Of a DNA stretch of 64,000 nucleotides, positions 18,764 to 27,637 are shown in pieces. The notes beneath the pieces were generated by a model. The model saw only the letters and a list, made by a program, of their open reading frames with translations, made no database searches and was not told the origin of the DNA. Positions within the stretch are counted from its first letter, which is position 1. Every line of letters starts with the position of its first letter. Source of the DNA: Bdellovibrionales bacterium GWA1_52_35 (GTDB lineage: Bacteria; Bdellovibrionota; UBA1018); contig MEPO01000022.1 of assembly GCA_001769805.1 (NCBI GenBank), positions 39,591 to 103,590 on the forward strand, written 5' to 3'. The translations under genes and the position numbers were made by a program.

Positions 18764-20181
18764 TGAAATCCTCAAGGAGTCGCGAGTTGCCGCAAATTAT
18801 ATTTTTGATTTTCAGTTTGCTTTTTCTGCCTCAAGCCGGGGCCTATGTGTTGCCTTTGGCGCCAAATCTGGCGCATGAGGCGCTCTCCGAATCAGTCCCG
18901 ACTGCTTTTGCGCCGAATGAATGGACGGTGGCCGATTTCGCGGTCCAGTGGGAATCCGGGAATGCGCGTTTCTCCGGCCTTGGTCTCATAGTGAAAGCGG
19001 AACTGGAAGCTGCGTCACTGGAGTGGGTCCGCGTAAATGATCTGCTCGTAGTCCCGAGGGCAAGGCTGTTCGTATCAGTCGAGGGGATCGACGCCGGCCG
19101 TGTGATGAATGCGGGGTTTTCGCAGGCCTTCTGGAAGAATGCTTCCGGCTTGAGCGAAGTGAAGCTTCCGGTCGCCCTCATCTCGGGCGAGGGGAACCCG
19201 ATCGAAATCGTCCTGAAGAAGGACGGCAGGGAATACCGTGAACGTCTTTTTCTTGAGTTCCAGCCGCGCCATCCGGGTTCAAGCCCTAGAATGTTTATTG
19301 ACCCGAGCTGTTCAAAATTTGGTTTGACCGAAAATTCCATATTTTCCTCCACGAAACCCGGCCGGCCCGGTCAGAAAAATTCCTGGGCTTATATCGGCTG
19401 CCGGCTGGTGCAAACCGAAGGTCTCGGGCACAGGACGTCAAGCCTTGAGACATTTGTTTTTTGGGACAATGTCGGTCAGGAAATCGAAATTGGCGGGATA
19501 CGGACGCCTTCATCCGCTTCTTCCGTATGGGCGTTGCGACTGCACTCTGAACCTGGAAAGGTGAATCTGAGAGCCGGCCAGGGGCAATTTGATCATAAAA
19601 TTGCCTTGAGCTACCGAGTGCCGCAGGAATTTCATCGCGGAGCAATCAGTTTGGGGCTCGGGCCGTATTCTTACTTCTACCGGAACTCATCGTATGAAAC
19701 CTCGAACTGGACCATCATGCCCACGTTTTATCTCTCGTATGCCGTTACCGAAACCATGCGAGTGGTGGCTTTTGATGCGACGACATTGAACGAGCAATTC
19801 ATTTCAGATCTCGGAATCTATGTGAATAGCGAGTACATCCGGACGCTCGATCGCCGATTTGTGCTGAATCTGATGCTCGGGGTGCATTTCATCGGTTTCA
19901 AGGATCAGCAATATTATTTCAAAGTGGGAGCGCCGCAGGGTGTGGAGATGATTTACACGGACTTTCTGGGTGCCGGGCGGAACCTTTCACTGGGAGGATT
20001 CATCTATCCCGCGATTCAGGGGAAATCCTATTATAATACCTGGCTTCGTTGGGGATCCGGTCAGCTCTTCGGGGAGGTAAATTTCATTTCCTGGGAAGAG
20101 AAAATTGACGAGAAAGAATTCTCCGCGCGCAGTCTGGGCGTGACGCTCGGGTTCCCGATTCCGTTTTTGCGGTTTCTGTAA
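18763..20181 (+). CDS. Large exported protein, probable outer-membrane protein
   Basis: 472 aa. The signal peptide has a hydrophobic core IIFLIFSLLFLP and ends near QAGA. Residues ~40-160 look like a soluble beta domain. From ~250 on there are many short amphipathic strands rich in Tyr, Phe, Gly and Ser, ending FPIPFLRFL, consistent with a C-terminal beta-barrel of 10-14 strands. No family is recognised. It has its own leaderless-type promoter, interlocked with that of the divergent transporter. Confidence 0.7.
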   Translation: MKSSRSRELPQIIFLIFSLLFLPQAGAYVLPLAPNLAHEALSESVPTAFAPNEWTVADFAVQWESGNARFSGLGLIVKAELEAASLEWVRVNDLLVVPRARLFVSVEGIDAGRVMNAGFSQAFWKNASGLSEVKLPVALISGEGNPIEIVLKKDGREYRERLFLEFQPRHPGSSPRMFIDPSCSKFGLTENSIFSSTKPGRPGQKNSWAYIGCRLVQTEGLGHRTSSLETFVFWDNVGQEIEIGGIRTPSSASSVWALRLHSEPGKVNLRAGQGQFDHKIALSYRVPQEFHRGAISLGLGPYSYFYRNSSYETSNWTIMPTFYLSYAVTETMRVVAFDATTLNEQFISDLGIYVNSEYIRTLDRRFVLNLMLGVHFIGFKDQQYYFKVGAPQGVEMIYTDFLGAGRNLSLGGFIYPAIQGKSYYNTWLRWGSGQLFGEVNFISWEEKIDEKEFSARSLGVTLGFPIPFLRFL

Positions 20182-20192
20182 TTTTTTTCCGA

Positions 20193-20549
20193 TCAGGCGC
20201 ACCGAAAACGCAGGCCGACCTCATTCTTCTCATCGCCTTCAAAGGCCTTGCCGATACCGGGCAGCTTTTTAAGTACGCCCAGAGCCCGGTCCTCCGGCTG
20301 CTCGGGACAGTTGCGATCCTTGCCTTTTTCGGAAGCAAAGATGGCTTCTTTGCCCTTGTCCTTGCAGAAACGCTGGGCGGCATCGACAGCGGCAATGACG
20401 GCATCGCCTTCTTTTTTCGAGGAAGCAACCGCCTCTGCCTGCCCGTTTTCGCGCAGCATGACTCTTGCCGGGCTGCTGGCGCAGCCCGAGACGAGCATCA
20501 AAATCCCGGCGATACAGGCGACTTGCATTTTATTCGTGGAGAGGCTCAT
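20193..20549 (-). CDS. Small lipoprotein of unknown function
   Basis: 118 aa from the ATG at 20549. The signal peptide ends in the lipobox LVSGC, so Cys23 is the probable lipidated residue. The mature part has a short Ala/Lys-rich helix and three further cysteines. A longer reading frame continues upstream to 21119, but that extension runs antisense through two real genes and would bury the lipobox, so I reject it. Convergent with the barrel gene, divergent from the SUI1 gene. Confidence 0.7.
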   Translation of the reverse strand: MSLSTNKMQVACIAGILMLVSGCASSPARVMLRENGQAEAVASSKKEGDAVIAAVDAAQRFCKDKGKEAIFASEKGKDRNCPEQPEDRALGVLKKLPGIGKAFEGDEKNEVGLRFRCA

Positions 20550-20642
20550 AGGGCTGCAGACCTGCAATTCGGGGGCTGAGGGGGCAGGGCGGTTCAGATT
20601 TTTCTCGCAAAAAATGTGAAATAAGACGATCTCTGGAAAGCC

Positions 20643-21014
20643 ATGTCCCAAAATGACAAAGATACCCGCCTGGTCTTTTCGACGGATCCTGCCCTGAACC
20701 GCAAATGCGAGAAATGCAAAGAGGTTCTCTCGGAGTGCACCTGCACGCCGGAAGTCGATCCGAAGGGCTATAAATTCATTGCGGTGCTCAGGATCGAGAA
20801 GCAGGGACGTGCTGGAAAAACAGTGACAGTGATCGATCGTCTGCCCAAGAATGAACTCTTCCTGAAAAATCTGACGACGCTTCTGAAGAAGAAATGCGGT
20901 TCCGGGGGGACATATCTGATGGACGGCCGGGACGGAGTGATCGAAATTCAGGGGGATAAGCGGGAACTGATCCGTGCGGCTTTGCTGAAAGAGGGGATCC
21001 ACTCGAAAGGGTGA
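20643..21014 (+). CDS. SUI1/eIF1-like translation factor (YciH family) with Zn-knuckle
   Basis: 123 aa. The SUI1 fold covers residues ~45-120, with RIEKQGRAGKTVTVIDRL and the C-terminal CGSGGTYLMDGRDGVIEIQGD that defines the family. Bacterial YciH can affect start-codon choice in initiation complexes. The N-terminal part has CEKCKEVLSECTC, a C-x2-C-x6-C-x-C set able to bind zinc. Two genes read the same way: the next begins at the stop codon or 36 nt after it. Confidence 0.87.
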   Translation: MSQNDKDTRLVFSTDPALNRKCEKCKEVLSECTCTPEVDPKGYKFIAVLRIEKQGRAGKTVTVIDRLPKNELFLKNLTTLLKKKCGSGGTYLMDGRDGVIEIQGDKRELIRAALLKEGIHSKG

Positions 21015-21049
21015 GTGCAAAATTTGCACAGCTTCGGCGGGTGCGCGAA

Positions 21050-21676
21050 ATGAAAATCGCATTGGCTTTATTACTGGTCGCCTTTTGCAATACCTCCTGC
21101 AATACCGATGACCCGCCACTCATTCTAAATGCGCCCGGGATTGTGCCGACTGCCACTCCGAGTTTCGGGTCATTTTTTGAGCCCATTCCTGAACCGCCGC
21201 TTATACCTGAGCCTTTCTTCACTCCCGTGCCGCTGGTTGCAGGCGAAGAGGCGCAACTGTCTTGGAAGGCGATTTCCCTGCAGGTGAAGTCTTGTGATTA
21301 TGCGGGCCGCTGCGATGGCGCCGATGGATTCACGATTGATTCGAGTGGAGGTTATTCGATTTCACAGGGCGTCTCTCTGGCAGGAAAAATCACGCATGCC
21401 GAACTCGCAAATATTGAGACTGCAATTGCTCAGGTGATTGCGCAAGATCCTCTCCCTTCAATTTCTTGCTCCAAAACGGCACCCCTGCCTGGACTGTCTT
21501 CTTACATTTTGAAGCTGACCTTCAGTAGCGGTGTCGAAACTGTGCTTCAAACCCAGCAGTTTGTGGCTGGCGGACTTGAGGTATGTACTGCAGGCAATGT
21601 CGATGATGCGGCTCGACTTGAAACCGAAATCGCAATTCTCGTGAGCAAGTACGAATCAACAGCAGCTCAGCCGTAA
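21050..21676 (+). CDS. Probable lipoprotein of unknown function
   Basis: About 208 aa from the ATG at 21050, which gives a clean signal peptide (MKIALALLLVAFCNTSC). An in-frame GTG at 21011 overlapping the SUI1 stop is possible but would add a charged leader. The lipobox is imperfect (CNTSC). A Pro-rich stretch (residues ~25-60) links to a globular part with paired cysteines (KSCDYAGRCDG). Function unknown. Confidence 0.65.
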   Translation: MKIALALLLVAFCNTSCNTDDPPLILNAPGIVPTATPSFGSFFEPIPEPPLIPEPFFTPVPLVAGEEAQLSWKAISLQVKSCDYAGRCDGADGFTIDSSGGYSISQGVSLAGKITHAELANIETAIAQVIAQDPLPSISCSKTAPLPGLSSYILKLTFSSGVETVLQTQQFVAGGLEVCTAGNVDDAARLETEIAILVSKYESTAAQP

Positions 21677-21706
21677 ATCCATCTGAACATCTTACTGATC
21701 TTCACC

Positions 21707-21723
21707 TGTCTAAACTTTAGACA
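21707..21723. promoter_or_regulatory. Perfect 8-bp palindrome TGTCTAAA-C-TTTAGACA
   Basis: A perfect 17-bp dyad in the 150-bp gap upstream of the gene at 21827. The short odd-length centre and lack of a T-run suit a dimeric repressor site better than a terminator. I know no regulator with this consensus in this lineage. Confidence 0.4.
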
Positions 21724-21826
21724 CTCTCCCGGGCTCAGCCTCAGCCCACGGGCATTCAAAGGGGTTTCTGCCCGGCCCCGAGTTTGCAATCTCTTCCCTG
21801 GAGAGAATTTTGAGGAGAGTAATTCC

Positions 21827-22342
21827 ATGAAAAATATCGTTTTGGTTCTGGGTCTGGTTCTTTGTATGGCCGGCTTCGGCAACTCTGCTGCCGCAGAGGA
21901 TGAGGTGACCTCGCTACGAGGCAAGGGCCGCTCCAAGCTGGAGTTCAAGCCCGGGTTTTGGAAAACTCAAAAGAAGCAAGACGAGGCCAAAGCGGCAGCC
22001 TATGAAAAGGCAATCGAAGCCGCGAAACGGGATGTCTTGAAGCAATGTGCGACCCTTGCGGTAAAAAAAGGCTCGACTTATTCAGTCCCCGACAACTTTA
22101 CGGAAAAATGGGAAGGCACCATGGGCCGCTGCGATCACTTGGTCAACCTGAATACCAAGAAGCATGCTTTCACCTGTACCGCGAGTGTCAAGGCGAATTG
22201 TATTTTGATTGCGCAGGATCCCCGGATGAATGATCAGTCTGTTGCCAATCAGAAATGCACAGCGGAGCTGCAGCCGGATTCTTTCAGCGCTTCGGATGAG
22301 TTTCCGGTTGAAAGCACCGACGCTGCATCCGCTCGCCAGTAA
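21827..22342 (+). CDS. Small exported protein of unknown function
   Basis: 171 aa with a signal peptide ending at NSAAA-ED. A GAGGAG ribosome site precedes the ATG. The mature protein has a Lys/Ala-rich helical part (residues ~45-80) and then five cysteines (KQCATL, GRCDH, FTCTASVKANC, KCTAE), which suggests disulfides in the periplasm or outside. No family recognised. Converges with the ferredoxin gene. Confidence 0.65.
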   Translation: MKNIVLVLGLVLCMAGFGNSAAAEDEVTSLRGKGRSKLEFKPGFWKTQKKQDEAKAAAYEKAIEAAKRDVLKQCATLAVKKGSTYSVPDNFTEKWEGTMGRCDHLVNLNTKKHAFTCTASVKANCILIAQDPRMNDQSVANQKCTAELQPDSFSASDEFPVESTDAASARQ

Positions 22343-22363
22343 TTTCAGCTCCGGAACCCTATT

Positions 22364-22594
22364 TTACACTTCGGCGCCGATGGCTTCGACCGGGCAAGCT
22401 TCCAGAGCCGATTTGCACTGGGCTTCTTCCTTGGCGTCGGCGGGCTGCTTGTAAACGTAAGAATAGCCATTGGCGTCGTTACGGGTGAAATTCTCAGGTG
22501 CTTCCGCTCGGCACGCATCACAGTCAATGCACTGATCATCGACGAAGTATTTTCCTGGAGCGTTATCCGGCCATTTCTTGCTTTTGTCTGCCAT
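22364..22594 (-). CDS. Single-cluster [4Fe-4S] ferredoxin
   Basis: 76 aa. CIDCDAC followed by RAEAPENF and the distal CPVEAI supply three plus one cysteines, the arrangement of Bacillus-type one-cluster ferredoxins, in which the usual fourth cysteine of the first motif is replaced by Ala. A low-potential electron carrier in the cytoplasm; the partner is unknown. A possible promoter upstream on the minus strand (TTGACT, 15 bp, TATTAG) ends 9 nt before the ATG. Confidence 0.9.
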   Translation of the reverse strand: MADKSKKWPDNAPGKYFVDDQCIDCDACRAEAPENFTRNDANGYSYVYKQPADAKEEAQCKSALEACPVEAIGAEV

Positions 22595-22630
22595 GCGGAG
22601 TTTCTAATATGGATTTGCCTGCGGAGTCAA

Positions 22631-23749
22631 TCACTTGTTCTGATTCAGGGCCCGGTCCAGCTGCAGAAATACGTTTTCTGAGGCCAGGCGCTTGGACGCC
22701 TCTCCAAAAAACAGAGGAAGCGCCTGAACCCAGGCAGAACGGGCGCGAATCACATCCGGGTCGGTGCTTCGGGTCTCGGCTTTTTTCATTTTAGACGCGG
22801 GGAGAACACCCAGCGCCTCTGACCAGCGGCCTGTTATTTCCGGCGAAAACCAATAAGCGAGAAAATCCTGGACCGCCGGTTTCTCAGACGTGGTGATCAG
22901 ATTGCTTCCCCCTTGGAGACTGCAGGGAGAGTTCTGTCCTGGGCAGGGGAGTGGAGTGGATTTCCAGCGGAACTGTGCGTTCTTCCGGACATAGGGCAGG
23001 AGGTCGATCGAGGCCACCAGGAGCGAGGTCTTGCGCTCCAGAAAATCCTGGACTGCCCGGTCCAGGCTCAGCTCGGGCCGGACCAGATGAGGGGTATCCA
23101 GCAACTTTTGAATCGCATGGATCGACTCCGTGAGTTCCCGATTCGCCCGAAGACCGCCCGCCTGCCGTTGCCAAAGTGGCTTGCGTGCGAGCGCCTCAAA
23201 AATCCATAAGCCGCGTGCCCCTTGCAAGGGAATGGCGAGCGCGTACTTACCAGCGCGATTCCGGGTTGATGATCCGTTCGCCAATTTATTGGCGACAACC
23301 AGAAGTTGCTGCCAGCTTGGTGGCCAATTTTTCGAAACCTCCCGGCTATTCACCCTGAAAAGCGCTTCTTCGTTCACCAGCAAAACGGGAGAGACCCGGG
23401 TGAAAGGGTATTCTTTTTTCACCAGATTCAACTCAGAAATCGCGGGAATTTCCGTGTATTCCAGTGTTGCCAATTCAGGGGTGCTGCCGGCCAGTTCTGT
23501 CGCAATCAGTTCCTGGATCGACGAATATTCCTCCCCGCGCCGGATCAGGGAAACCGGAGCCTGCGGATGCGCCCGGTTGTATTCTTCGATGATACCGGCC
23601 AGGACGGGTTGGGCTTCCAGCGTATGAGCGGTATTCGGAACGAGAAACCGGACCGGAACTGCCGGGCTGGGGGACGGACTGGCCGCGTTCAAAGGGGGGG
23701 GCAAAGCCAGCAGCAAAAAAACAAGGGGGTTCAACCAATAGTCGCGCAT
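22631..23749 (-). CDS. Orphan ABC-type extracellular solute-binding protein
   Basis: 372 aa from the ATG at 23749, which gives a signal peptide (NPLVFLLLALPPPLNA). The fold pattern is that of cluster-B sugar-binding proteins: VPVRFLVPNT..., a hinge segment TELAGSTPELATLEYTEI, WPPSWQQLLVVANKL and QGGSNLITTS near the ligand site. No permease or ATPase gene lies nearby, so the rest of the transporter must be elsewhere, or the protein acts as a receptor. The frame extends to 23917 but has no signal sequence there. Confidence 0.82.
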   Translation of the reverse strand: MRDYWLNPLVFLLLALPPPLNAASPSPSPAVPVRFLVPNTAHTLEAQPVLAGIIEEYNRAHPQAPVSLIRRGEEYSSIQELIATELAGSTPELATLEYTEIPAISELNLVKKEYPFTRVSPVLLVNEEALFRVNSREVSKNWPPSWQQLLVVANKLANGSSTRNRAGKYALAIPLQGARGLWIFEALARKPLWQRQAGGLRANRELTESIHAIQKLLDTPHLVRPELSLDRAVQDFLERKTSLLVASIDLLPYVRKNAQFRWKSTPLPCPGQNSPCSLQGGSNLITTSEKPAVQDFLAYWFSPEITGRWSEALGVLPASKMKKAETRSTDPDVIRARSAWVQALPLFFGEASKRLASENVFLQLDRALNQNK

Positions 23750-23767
23750 GCTTTTATTATTGTAGGC

Positions 23768-23773
23768 TATAAT
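23768..23773 (+). promoter_or_regulatory. Consensus -10 TATAAT, leaderless-type
   Basis: A perfect TATAAT ends 7 nt before the GTG start at 23781. There is no ribosome site between them and no clear -35. Confidence 0.55.
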
Positions 23774-23780
23774 TAAAACC

Positions 23781-24899
23781 GTGGACAAGGTGAAACTCAT
23801 CATCAGCGATTGCCATCTTTCGGCCGGAAAGTTCTTCGAAGGAAGACTCAACCCGCATGAGGACTTCAAGTTTGATGATGAGATGGTGGAACTCTTCGAA
23901 TTCTTCTCGAGCAGCATTTATGGCGATGGGCCCGGTGGTGCAGTTGAAGTGGAGCTTTTCATCAACGGAGATTTTTTTGATTTCCTGAACGTTCCTTATT
24001 TCGGGGAATTCGAGGACGCCATCACCGAGGAGATCTCTCTCACCAAGCTCGAAGCCATTATCGCCGGGCATCCCAAAGTTATGGCGGCACTCAAGCGTTT
24101 TGCCTCCAAGCCGAACAAGAAAATCACTTATCTCGTCGGCAACCATGACGCGGATCTCTTTTTTGAAAAGGTGCGCGAGAGGATTGTCCGTGAGTGGGAT
24201 CCGGAAGGCTCCTATCCGAGCGAAAAAGTGGAAATCATCGCCGATCGTGATCGCGTGCGCCTGGAAGGCGGCGTGGAGATTCACCACGGAAACCAGTTTG
24301 AAGCCGTGAATTCCATGAATTTTGAATGTCCGACGATCGCCTCGCATATGAGCGAACCGGTTTTGAATTTGCCTTGGGGCAGCTTCTATGTGCTTAAAAT
24401 CGTGAATCGTCTGAAATGGGAGCGCGAGCATCTGCATCGCGTCCGGCCCGTAAAGGTTTTCGTGCTCATGGGGCTCTTGACCGACCCTTTGTTCACCCTG
24501 AAATATGTTTTTCTTTCGGCTTACTACTTTCTGCAGACCCGGTTTTTTTATTCGTCCAGAAGAAGTGCCAAACTCAAGCAGACCATTGATATCGTGAAAC
24601 AGGAGAGCGCGCTTTTTCAGGATCTTGAAAAGCAGGCCCGCAGGATCCTGGATCAGGAATCCGAAGTCAAAACCGTCATCTTCGGGCATACTCATCGGCC
24701 CATGAACAAGGTTTACCCGGACGGCAAACAGTACATTAATACGGGGACCTGGACGCAGATGATCAATCTGGACTGGGTGACCTTGGGTCAGCAGTTCTGT
24801 TTAACGTTTGCTTTAGTGCGCATCCGCGATGAACATGTTCGCTGTGAACTCCGGCAGTGGGTCGGGGAGCAGGGGCCACACCGTGGATATCATTATTGA
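23781..24899 (+). CDS. Metallophosphoesterase, LpxH-like, with central hydrophobic segment
   Basis: 372 aa. All five motifs of the calcineurin-like fold are present: SDCHLSAG, NGDFFDF, GNHDADL, EIHHGNQFE and FGHTHRPMNK followed by NTGTWTQM. Between the last two blocks a moderately hydrophobic segment (LMGLLTDPLFTLKYVFLSAYYF) suggests membrane contact. It is a paralogue of the truncated gene at the start of the window. UDP-diacylglucosamine diphosphatase activity is possible but not shown. GTG start. Confidence 0.87.
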   Translation: MDKVKLIISDCHLSAGKFFEGRLNPHEDFKFDDEMVELFEFFSSSIYGDGPGGAVEVELFINGDFFDFLNVPYFGEFEDAITEEISLTKLEAIIAGHPKVMAALKRFASKPNKKITYLVGNHDADLFFEKVRERIVREWDPEGSYPSEKVEIIADRDRVRLEGGVEIHHGNQFEAVNSMNFECPTIASHMSEPVLNLPWGSFYVLKIVNRLKWEREHLHRVRPVKVFVLMGLLTDPLFTLKYVFLSAYYFLQTRFFYSSRRSAKLKQTIDIVKQESALFQDLEKQARRILDQESEVKTVIFGHTHRPMNKVYPDGKQYINTGTWTQMINLDWVTLGQQFCLTFALVRIRDEHVRCELRQWVGEQGPHRGYHY

Positions 24900-24932
24900 A
24901 ATTCGTGCTTAACAAAGATTTTTCGTAAGGCT

Positions 24933-26681
24933 TTGCACGCGGGTGCCGGGAGCTTATCATTTTATAGAGAGAGAAGGGCCCAGGTTATCCGCAGTCCAGC
25001 TTTGTTTATTTCACCTTTGCTGTTGAGTGTCGCCGTTTTAGGAACGGGCGCAGGTTGTGCCAAAACTCCGCAGATCGCAGCCGTTCAGTCCTGTGAAACC
25101 ACGACTGGCTCACCCTGGGTTCCAAATATTTCGGGCGCCGGTGATTCCAATCATGACTCCACCGTGACCGTCACCCAGGAGGTGCTTTCCACAACCGGAC
25201 CTTTGCTCGGTATCGTCCAGGCGGCACCCGCATCCAAGGAGATCAGCGTCAGCATCAACATGACTCAGGACCTCGGGACATTTGGATCACTGACTCTGGT
25301 TGCCGAACCCACAGATTTTCCTGCGGGCAAGGTTGGAAACGCCTATCCCATGCTGGTCTCATTATCCGATGGAACCAATGAATTCATCCACCTCGCGCGA
25401 GCGGGAACAGTGGGGGACTGTGCTGAAAAAGGCTATTTTCTTTACGATTCCGTGAACGATGTGGTCACGAGCAATCCTGATTGCAGCATCAGCGCGCCGA
25501 GTGCTTACGTCAATGCAGACAAGTGGACGGATCACCAGCTGCCCGCCTTTGGTTATGCCACCGTGAACTCGTTCCCGACCTGCAATTGGGGCGGTGGCAG
25601 CGGCACCGCTCAACTTCCTTCCTGCTCGTTCAATTCGGATTTTTTCGTCGGTGGAAAACTTCGTTCCGGCGTGACTTACACAGCCAAGTACATTTTGATG
25701 GCAAGTAATTACCTGACGGTGGCTTCAGGTACGACCGCCGGATTGAAAGTGACTGCGATCAAAAAACGTTCTACTCGTGGCGCGGTCGGCGGCGCGGTTG
25801 ACGTTAATGTAATTCTCGTGGGCTCGAGCAATGTAGCTCAATCCCGCACGGTACAAGGTCAACGTAATCTCGATACGCTCTTCGGTCTTGTGCAGGATAA
25901 TCTGGCACAAGCTTCTTCGGGGGTCCGCTTGGGCGTCGTCCGCGTCTACGAATGGGGCTGTGCTGAAGGGGGGGATGTTTTTTCCACCGCAAGTCTGAAT
26001 AGTCCGACGGATCCGAATTACATCGGGAAAATGTTTTCAAGTGGAAGCAGCATGGTTTCTTCGGCTGCAACGGAGGGAAAGACGCTCAATATTTTCCTGG
26101 TCTCCTCGATAAGTCTGACCTCCGATAACAGTTTGTTGAAAGTGGCGGGTCTTTCTGGAGGTGTGGGGGGGCCACCTGTCGATGGTTTGGAAACAAGCGG
26201 CCTGGCTTTTGCCAGTAATAACAAAATCGGGATCTTTAACGCGCTTTGCAGCACTACGCCTTGCCCTTTGACGACGCAGGATCCGGCCTTTTATGACATG
26301 GGTGCGACGATCGCCCACGAAGTCGGTCATTATCTGGGGTTGAATCACCCCTCTGAAAGCAACGGTACGATTCATGATCCCGTTTTGGATACTCCGGTTT
26401 GCACCCAAAAGGAACCGCTGGGCAGTGAGAACTTGCTGACCGCCAATTCCTGTTTTCAGGACAATAATGTCGATCCTGTTTCCGGCCTAAAGTGCAGCGC
26501 GGTCTGTCCGGGGTACGACCCGGATGGAGGTGTTTTTTGCGAAACGGAATCGGAGTGTCAGTTCAATCACCTCATGTGGTGGTTCGCCAAGGATTTCAGC
26601 CAGAGTCTGGGTCGCGGGGATGGCAATATCCTTTCGCCTCAATCCGGAACTTCAATCAACTATAATTCCTTTGTGCAATGA
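24933..26681 (+). CDS. Secreted metzincin-type zinc metalloprotease, probable lipoprotein
   Basis: 582 aa. A long leader ends in the lipobox-like GTGAGC. The zinc motif HEVGHYLGLNH (H-E-x2-H-x2-G-x2-H) marks a metzincin; HLMWW about 85 residues later could form the Met-turn. Residues ~100-300 are Ser/Thr/Gly-rich beta structure with disulfide-like cysteines. Likely cell-surface or periplasmic. The start is uncertain: TTG at 24933 is the only clear initiator, with AAGG very close. The stop overlaps the next ATG (ATGA). Confidence 0.82.
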   Translation: MHAGAGSLSFYRERRAQVIRSPALFISPLLLSVAVLGTGAGCAKTPQIAAVQSCETTTGSPWVPNISGAGDSNHDSTVTVTQEVLSTTGPLLGIVQAAPASKEISVSINMTQDLGTFGSLTLVAEPTDFPAGKVGNAYPMLVSLSDGTNEFIHLARAGTVGDCAEKGYFLYDSVNDVVTSNPDCSISAPSAYVNADKWTDHQLPAFGYATVNSFPTCNWGGGSGTAQLPSCSFNSDFFVGGKLRSGVTYTAKYILMASNYLTVASGTTAGLKVTAIKKRSTRGAVGGAVDVNVILVGSSNVAQSRTVQGQRNLDTLFGLVQDNLAQASSGVRLGVVRVYEWGCAEGGDVFSTASLNSPTDPNYIGKMFSSGSSMVSSAATEGKTLNIFLVSSISLTSDNSLLKVAGLSGGVGGPPVDGLETSGLAFASNNKIGIFNALCSTTPCPLTTQDPAFYDMGATIAHEVGHYLGLNHPSESNGTIHDPVLDTPVCTQKEPLGSENLLTANSCFQDNNVDPVSGLKCSAVCPGYDPDGGVFCETESECQFNHLMWWFAKDFSQSLGRGDGNILSPQSGTSINYNSFVQ

Positions 26682-27637
26682 GGTCGGTTTTGTCATTTTG
26701 TAAACTCCTTTTGTTGATGTCTGTTCTCGTGACCGCCCTGCCTTCTTATTTGTTGAAGGCGGCAGAACCCGGACCGGCGGGAGTCCGGCAACAGATCGAA
26801 ATGGTCATCCGGATGCGGCATCCCACCGACACGCGTGACTGGTGGCTGGCGCTCGGGCCCCAGGCTCCCGGAGTGATTATTCAGATGGTTGAAGCTCCCG
26901 AGTACCGCGAAAACACTTTACACAAAATGCGGCTGCTGCAGGGACTCTCCTGGTTTGCCCAAGACAGCACGGCGCTCGATTTTCTCAAGCAGCAGGCACA
27001 GACAACGAATGAAGAACTGGTCCGGCAATCCGTGATTGAAGCCGTTGGAATCACGCAGGGTCCGAAGGAAGCGGAGTTCATTTCCAAATTTCTCCTGAGC
27101 ACGGACCCTCAGACCCGCCTCGCTGCTGCTGAAGCTTTGAAACGAATGAAAGATCCCCGTGCGAGCCGGCTCTTGGAAGCCCATATCCCGAATGAAAAAA
27201 TGCCGTGGGTTCTTGACCGAATCCAGGGCACGCCTCCAGTCGCTTTGCGTCCCGGACGATTGAAGCCCGTCTCCAGTTCCGAAGATCGCTTGAGCCGGGA
27301 CTTGGTTGGAAGTTGGAAAGGGTTTTGGATTTATCCACAGAAACATCTCAAGACCAATGGCGGCCTTGCGCAAAGAGCGGCCGTTCTGGAATTGAAGCTT
27401 GCGGGTGCCGAGGTTCTCGAAGGGGAATTGCTTCTGCCTGCTCAAGCTGGTTTGCCTCTTTCGGTCTATCGGCTCAAAGCCCAAGGCAAGGGGCTCGCTT
27501 TCACCGGCAATGCGAAAGCGACGAGTGATTCCTCGGAGATACTGATTGAAGGTCAGCTGATGAGACGAGCTGGCATTCTGGTTTTGGAAATCCGCTTTGA
27601 AGCGAGTACCTTGATTGTGAGCTTGATTCGTCGCTGA
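26678..27637 (+). CDS. Exported HEAT-repeat protein
   Basis: 319 aa with a signal peptide ending near LLKAAEP. Residues ~60-175 form alpha-helical HEAT-like repeats (LVRQSVIEAVG, TRLAAAEALKRMKDPRASRLLE). The C-terminal ~110 aa form a beta-rich domain (GSWKGFWIYP..., GELLLPAQ..., EIRFEASTLIVSLI) like a small lipocalin-type fold. It is translationally coupled to the metzincin gene, so it may be that protease's partner, inhibitor or anchor. A TATAAT at 26661-26666 could give it a separate short transcript. Confidence 0.72.
   Translation: MRSVLSFCKLLLLMSVLVTALPSYLLKAAEPGPAGVRQQIEMVIRMRHPTDTRDWWLALGPQAPGVIIQMVEAPEYRENTLHKMRLLQGLSWFAQDSTALDFLKQQAQTTNEELVRQSVIEAVGITQGPKEAEFISKFLLSTDPQTRLAAAEALKRMKDPRASRLLEAHIPNEKMPWVLDRIQGTPPVALRPGRLKPVSSSEDRLSRDLVGSWKGFWIYPQKHLKTNGGLAQRAAVLELKLAGAEVLEGELLLPAQAGLPLSVYRLKAQGKGLAFTGNAKATSDSSEILIEGQLMRRAGILVLEIRFEASTLIVSLIRR

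Noticed and set aside
20550..21119. Upstream extension of the small lipoprotein gene to a 308-aa protein
   Set aside because: It runs antisense through the SUI1 and the 21050 genes, has Arg/Pro/His-rich translation typical of shadow frames, and would place the lipobox in the middle of the protein.
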